In this document: positions 59,001 through 64,000 of the stretch, one piece after another | How the letters are laid out: each line of letters starts with the position of its first letter | Numbering within the stretch: position 1 is the stretch's first letter | Origin: Tamarix chinensis | Lineage: Eukaryota > Streptophyta > Magnoliopsida > Caryophyllales > Tamaricaceae | Length of the DNA: 64,000 nt | Reading direction: 5' to 3' | Assembly (NCBI GenBank): GCA_030549775.1 | Contig: CM060180.1 | Span: 80,135,672 to 80,199,671, forward strand | Made by a program: the position numbers and the translations under genes | The notes under the pieces: model-generated | Database searches by the model: none | What the model was told of the DNA's origin: nothing | What the model saw: only the letters and a program-made list of their open reading frames with translations

Positions 59001-61167
59001 TTACAACTAAATAGGTAACCTAACCATTTACATAGAACCAAATCGAAACCGATTAGGTTAAAACAGAATTTAAATGATTTAAAACCCAAAGATAGAATTC
59101 GATTAGATAAAATACACATAGCGAAATCAATTTTATAAAATCATCCCCGAAAATTAGGGTTTTAGGCCCGAAAATAAAATTCGTTAAAAATCTATAAATT
59201 TAATCAAATTGAATGTTTAGAAATGCAATTAAACACATTTTATAACATATCAAATAATCAATTGCTCAAAACCAATAAAAGAAATACGCAATTTAGCACA
59301 ATTAGGGTTTTTGAGCCCGAAACGCAAATCCGATCAATCCTTGCCAAAACATATCAATTGACGGTTTGAAAATGTAATTAAACATATTATAATGTAATTT
59401 ATATAGTCAATTGAATAAACTAACCCGATTACCCAAACCAATTTAAACCCGTGGGAGTTTTGACCTAAAAATCCAATTCTGATCAATTACACAATTTTCC
59501 CAAATCAACACTTCCAATAAAAACTTAAATACATTTTAAACAATATTATAAAATCAATTGAGCGAAACGGCTCAATTACACGACCCAATTTCATTACACC
59601 CAAAATTTTACCTAGGAATCAAATTCCGATAAAACCTGCATAAATTTCTCAAATTGACGATTCCAAAATGAAATTGGATACATTTTAAAACATATTGTAT
59701 AATTAATTTGTCCGAAATCGCCAAATCGGACGAATCCGAAAAATTTGGGCATATCCCGGCCAAAAATCCAATTTTTCCAAAATCACAACATAACAATACA
59801 ATTAACCTATCCAAATCATTCTTATAGCACATATATACACAATTGAACAATCAATTTAGCTTTTTATAAGCTAATTCATACCCAATTAATCAAAATAAAG
59901 GTTAGGGTTTTTCGGAAATTATACCAAACAAAAACCGATAAATCGGGGGAAAGGAAGGCCGGGAAGCTTCGTTGGGGGACGGGGTTGGCTCGACGGTGGT
60001 TGCCCGAGCTCGCCGTTGACCGGGCGATGGTGGCGTAGCCTAGGTTGCCGCTCGTCGCTGCTGCTGCTGCTCCCGCGGCTGCTATGGTCGAGCTGGCTGA
60101 AGTTGCGGCTGTAGCTTGCTGCAGCGTCGTCGGTCACGTCGCCCGTCGCAGCTCGTTGGTCGGCGGCGGCTGGCGAGGGAGAAGGGAGGAGGAGAGAGGC
60201 AAGGGAGCTTGGCTAGGGTTAGGGTTGCGGGAACAGTGGGTCGACGGGATAAGGGAAAAATAAGAGAAGGGAGAGAAGAGGGAAAAGAAAAGGGGGAAGG
60301 GGGCACCGATCGGGGCTGGGGTGTGTTTGTTTTTTTTACAAATACCCATAAAATAAAGTACTAAAGTTATACAATTATTACTGGAAGATTTTATTTAAAA
60401 CTTATTAAACAAAAATTATTTCAAAATGATCCGAACACTTAATATAAATAAATAAAAAGCTGTATAAAGAATTTCGAAAGTATTTTTGGAAGAATTTATC
60501 AACGAACGTAAAAATTTATATTATTTAGGAAAATACATGATAAGACATCGAAATAATATTTACAAACACATATAAGAAAATATTCAAGTCAAATTCTAAC
60601 GAATCGAAACTAATTCACATAATTTCCGAAATCGGTTTTCCGCAAACTGAAAAGCATAAAACAGAAGAAAATTAATTTCAAAAAGAAATTATTAAATAGG
60701 CTCCAAAAATATTTTTAATTTAAACTTCCTGAAAATATTAATGATTTCTGGAATCGAATAAAATCAAAGTCGGAAATATTTTCTACAAATAAAATCATTA
60801 AAATAGCTTTAACTATTTAAACAGAAATTCTATAATTTAAATAATATATCTCGTCAACGAAATATAACTCCAAAATAAAGTCGTAATCACACGACAAAGT
60901 TATAATCGGAAACGAACCTAAAATATTAAAAATCAAAATAAAAGAAAGAATTCGAAACCATAAAAATATAATAAAATCATGGTCGTGAACGAATTTATCT
61001 AAAATGGTTCACAACGACAACGATTAATTAAATTCAAATATGAATTTGAAATCGTCGATAAATCCATAAAACGAATCAAAATTAAAATAATTAAATATTT
61101 GCATCAAATTACGTTAATCAAATCATTAAACTTAATAATTTGGATTTAAAAAATACGGGGTATTACA
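56035..61167 (-). mobile_element. Solo LTR, 5133 bp (X-type), inside element D's LTR
   Basis: On the minus strand it starts TGTAATACCCCGTATTT at 61167 and ends AAATTTGGGGGTGTTACA at 56035. GTTTT duplications stand on both sides, and no internal region is present, so two LTRs recombined to leave one. Its plus-strand first part (56035-58610) matches element B's LTR (4951-7276); the rest does not. A GC-rich stretch at 59940-60330 has short open frames on both strands without family features. The part 58620-59900 is AT-rich with nothing recognisable. Confidence 0.9.
56906..57330 (-). repeat. Hairpin-motif array in the solo LTR, unit 56 bp
   Basis: Two copies at 56906-56990 and five at 57077-57330 of CCACTATTATAGCCGGTGG, each followed by ACCGGAAAATAAACGCACAG and GGCAGAACGCCTCTGAT. 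Units in the second block differ by only a few bases, so the array expanded recently compared with the three-unit blocks of element B. Confidence 0.9.
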
Positions 61168-61300
61168 GTTTTACCTTGTGATTGATGTAAGGATGGTGGG
61201 ATAAGTTAGACTTATGTCAATTATGGCATAACACCCAACTATTTGATTATACGCTTCCACTGAAAATAAAAATTTTTAGTAGTAAACTTGGGGGTGTTAA
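61168..61300 (+). repeat. Element D 5' LTR, last part
   Basis: Begins with the GTTTT duplication and ends AAACTTGGGGGTGTTA. It matches the last 130 bp of element C's LTR (about 42735-42862). Confidence 0.8.
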
Positions 61301-61303
61301 AAG

Positions 61304-61320
61304 TTGGTATCATGTTTTGG
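61304..61320 (+). promoter_or_regulatory. tRNA primer binding site of element D
   Basis: TTGGTATCATGTTTTGG, three bases after the LTR end; the first eight bases match the initiator-Met site. Confidence 0.65.
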
Positions 61321-61540
61321 TTTTCAAAATTTGATTTTCAATGATCCCTCATTTGATTTATATAGTCTATTTTAAATTTAATGAAACCCCATTCTAATTT
61401 TAAAATTTTGGATTAACTTGTGAGGAACTGAGTACGGGTGGCCTAGGTGGCCTTGAAATATGAATTATGTGCATTATGTGTTAGTTAGCTAGGAAGGCTT
61501 AGGCTATAACACAATTCTGTCTTGCAACTAGTTATCCACC

Positions 61541-62420
61541 ATGGAGCTTAACGTTTTCATCGGTTATCTTGAGAAAAATTTTGAGGTGTTCATTGAGTTC
61601 ATCAGGCATCCACCAGCTCATCCTTAGCGTCAGCCGCCACCTCCACCTCTATATTACTCACAGGAGGGTATCAGGGAATACTAGCTTTGGAGGGTTATAG
61701 GACATCACCCACCACTTTACGCCGATGATGAGGACCCAGTTATCCTAGAGGGATGGATTTGGGATATGGATAGGATGTATGAGGCATTAAATTGCCTTCC
61801 TACTTGAAAGGCAAGCATTACAGCCTTCTTTCTTCAAGGAGCACCTGAAACTTGATGGGTAAGTCGTTGTGCTCAAGGAGGATCACTGATATCTTAGGAG
61901 GACGTCAAGATAGCAATCTGCAACAAGTTTCATCTAGAGAGTCTCAAAAAGGATAAGTTAAAAAATTTTACACAGTTTACTTAGGGAGGCTTGACTCTGA
62001 AGTAGTACCATGTTTGGTTCTATGATATGTTGATGTTTGCACCAGGGATAGCAACTAGCAATTCCACGGTTGTGTATTAGTTTAAGGAGGGGCTTCACTT
62101 CAATATCTAGAGGATGATGGGTGTCATGGCTTTTTAGGATTTATCCACCTTGTATGAGCGGGCGATGTCGCCGCTACTATAATACAGAAGCAGACTTCTA
62201 TTTTGGGTAAAAGGAAGCTAGAGACATAGGGTTATGGAGGTAGGACTTAGTTTTGGAAAAGTGGACCTCTGAGTTATCAGCCTAGGGGTCAAGTAGGTGG
62301 ATAAAGTAGACCAATTGGACTAATGAGGTGCTTCATGTGTCGTTTCTGTGGTCAGGACCATCCGGGGCAAAATTGTCAGGGCACTCCTATTTTATGCAAG
62401 ACATTTTGAGTTTCAAGGTC
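61541..62420 (+). pseudogene. Element D gag, broken
   Basis: Starts MELNVFIGYLEKNFEVFIEF, then a proline-rich stretch, VILEGWIWDMDRMYEAL of the gag core, FKEGLHFNI and STLYERAM, and a zinc knuckle near 62330-62385 (CRFCGQDHPGQNC) with one residue fewer than usual between the second cysteine and the histidine. About ten in-frame stops are visible, for instance in the PAHP*R and PET*WV places. The order and motifs are those of element B's gag, here with the N-terminus present. Confidence 0.85.
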
Positions 62421-62679
62421 AACAGCGACCACTTGTACCTCAACAGCAGGAATATCAGTAGCACACCTACCATCTGCCATAGTAGCAGTTTCAGTAGAGA
62501 GCACCAGCCTTAGTCGGTGTATAGCTTAGGGAGACTAAGGGGAGACCACAAGGGCCTCTCTCTTTCCCTTAGAGAGGAGGAGGACGGAATTAAGGTTCCA
62601 AAGGGTATCATGGATGATATCAAGGAGGAAAGTTAGGCGGATGCCTGAATGTCATCATCTTGGCAAAGACTGGTCGATA

Positions 62680-63148
62680 GCTAGATGTAGTCACTGGTAC
62701 ATTTTCCATCCATACGTTACCAACATATGTGTTGTTCAATTTGGAAGCATTCTTGTCATTCGTATCTTCTTCTTTCATTGCTAAAGCTACATTATGTCCA
62801 TCTCCTAGTGTGCCAATTTATGTGATGTTGCCTTTTGGAGATAGAATGGATTGCACTAGGTTCTTGTCGGATGTGGCCTTAAAGATAGGTAGAGTAGACT
62901 TCCTAGTGGACTTGGTTGAGTTAGACTTACTGGACTTTACTGGTATCCTTGGGATAGATATGTTGGGAAAATATAGGTCCGTAATAGATTGTGCATATGA
63001 GCGAGTTGTGTTGCCGGGCCTTAGGCTGCTAGGGTCTCTTATAGGAGATGCAAGCCTAGACCTACGACAAAGGTCATATCTCCCCACGCGTAGTGTTCGT
63101 TATTCCATAGGGGTTACCCTATGTATTTGTGTGGAGTTTAGGAGTTGA
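62680..63148 (+). pseudogene. Element D protease, active site lost
   Basis: An open stretch of 139 codons starts MLFNLEAFLSFVSSSF. In element B the same place is VLFDSDATMSFISSVF and in A ILFDSGASYSFIAS, so the catalytic aspartate is asparagine and the next two residues (SG) have changed as well. Downstream, FLVDLVELDLLDFTGILGID and YRSVIDCAYERVVL are typical of the fold. A frameshift after about 63040 leads to unrelated residues. Confidence 0.85.
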
Positions 63149-63159
63149 ACAAGGATGTA

Positions 63160-64000
63160 TCAACGTTAGAGGATATTTTGATTGCTCAAGAGTTTCCTAA
63201 TATTTTTTTGGAAGAGATACCAAGTATGTCATTAGTTTGGGAGATAGACATCACCATTGAGTTAGTACCGTAGGTGGAGCCAGTTTTAAAGGCGCCTTAT
63301 TGGATAACATCGGTAAAGTTGTGAGAGTTGAAGACTCAGCTAGAAGATCTAGTGGCTCAAAGGTACATTCACCCAAGTGTGTCTCCATGGGGAGTACTGG
63401 TGTTATTTGTAAAGAAGGATGGGAGCCTTCATCTGTATATAGATTATCGGGGTCTAAACTATTTGATGGGGAAGAACTGATATCCACTTATGAGAATTGA
63501 CAAATTATTTGATTAGCTTTAGGGTGCTTCAATTTTCTCAAAGATCAAAATGAGGTTGGGTTATCATCAGCTACTCATCACCGAGGTGAACATCATGAAG
63601 ACGCCCTTTAGGATAAGGTACGGGCACTACGAGTTTATGGTGATGCCTTTTGGGCTCACTAATGTGCCTGTAGTTTTTAAGGATTTAATGACGAGGATCT
63701 TTTAGTTGTTCCTAGATTAGTTTGTTGTGGTCGTCATCGATGATATTTTGATTTACTCTCGGAGTAGAGAGGAGCATGAGCAGCATCTACAAACGATTTT
63801 ATCACTCCTTTGAGAGCACAAGGTGTATGCTAAACTCTCCAAGTGTGATTTTTGACTTCCGGAGGTTGCATTCTTAGGTCATGTGGTGTCAATAAGAGGA
63901 TTTTCCATAGACTCGGCAAAGATTCTAGCAGTGACTTAATGGAAGGCACCCACTAGCATCCCCAAGGTATGTAGTTTCTTGGGTTTGGTTGAGTACTACA
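63160..64000 (+). pseudogene. Element D reverse transcriptase, partial
   Basis: Shows [86 protein letters not shown] and the catalytic box VVVVIDDILIYS (63724-63760), where both aspartates are kept. VAFLGHVVSIRGFSID and FLGLVEYY follow and the frame is cut by the window end. Stops are present in at least six places, several of them where CAG, CGA or TGG would be expected. Confidence 0.9.

Larger units (their letters stand above)
54728..64000 (+). mobile_element. Element D: Tekay-like Ty3/gypsy element, runs off the window
   Basis: Plus-strand order LTR (54728-56034 and 61168-61300), primer site (61304), gag, protease, RT. The LTR is interrupted by the solo LTR at 56035-61167 and without it measures about 1.44 kb, shorter than element C's LTR because the middle is missing. 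Integrase and the 3' LTR would lie beyond base 64000. Confidence 0.85.

Noticed and set aside
60045..60366. Ala/Val- and Arg/Gly-rich open frames in a GC-rich island
   Set aside because: Inside the solo LTR, several frames open at once, no family likeness; treated as leader or promoter sequence.

Overview
This window looks like repeat-rich, probably heterochromatic DNA from a flowering plant. It is AT-rich and non-coding in character. Almost every recognisable coding piece comes from a Ty3/gypsy LTR retrotransposon or a LINE, most tRNA primer sites match initiator methionine tRNA, and I recognise no host gene, rRNA, tRNA or CRISPR array. The species cannot be named from what is here.

Layout. 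Bases 1-975 hold the end of a miniature LTR element with three LTR copies, one of them inverted. Bases 976-20858 are an old minus-strand Ty3/gypsy element (A). Its pol remnant (2282-4950) is separated from its protease and gag remnant (15398-16930) by a younger minus-strand chromodomain element of the Tekay/Del type (B, 4951-15392). B is flanked by ATTAT on both sides, and A's reading frame continues across the insertion. A's 5' LTR (17370-20858) is of a kind called Y-type here. Bases 21102-31042 are a plus-strand Y-type LTR, probably solo, split by another plus-strand chromovirus (G, 24003-30528) with both LTRs, a primer site, gag, pro, RT, RNase H and integrase, all broken. Bases 31060-32600 are minus-strand remnants of a Tat-type gag and protease. 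Bases 32600-36229 are mostly unassigned and contain a 52-bp tandem duplication.

Bases 36230-39540 are a minus-strand X-type LTR. Bases 39575-43560 are a plus-strand element (C: 5' LTR, primer site, broken gag), followed by another X-type LTR (about 43600-46382) carrying an array of about thirty units of 29-30 bp. A plus-strand Y-type LTR (46611-50093) contains a short CACTA-like element. A degraded minus-strand LINE fills 50094-53260. From 53262 to the end are X-type LTR pieces and plus-strand element D (LTR from 54728, primer site at 61304, gag, pro and RT running off the window). D's LTR is interrupted by a 5133-bp solo LTR (56035-61167) with GTTTT duplications.

Nothing here appears able to move on its own: the coding regions carry stops, frameshifts, lost catalytic residues or large deletions. 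The main interest is in the LTRs: a hairpin motif tandemly repeated in nearly all X-type LTR copies whatever their age, exchange of the promoter half between otherwise matching 5-kb LTRs, the 29-30-bp array, a tripled primer-site region, and an element whose two LTRs belong to different types. I found no convincing new cellular system. Boundaries without a stated duplication or LTR end are approximate, because all comparisons were made by eye.
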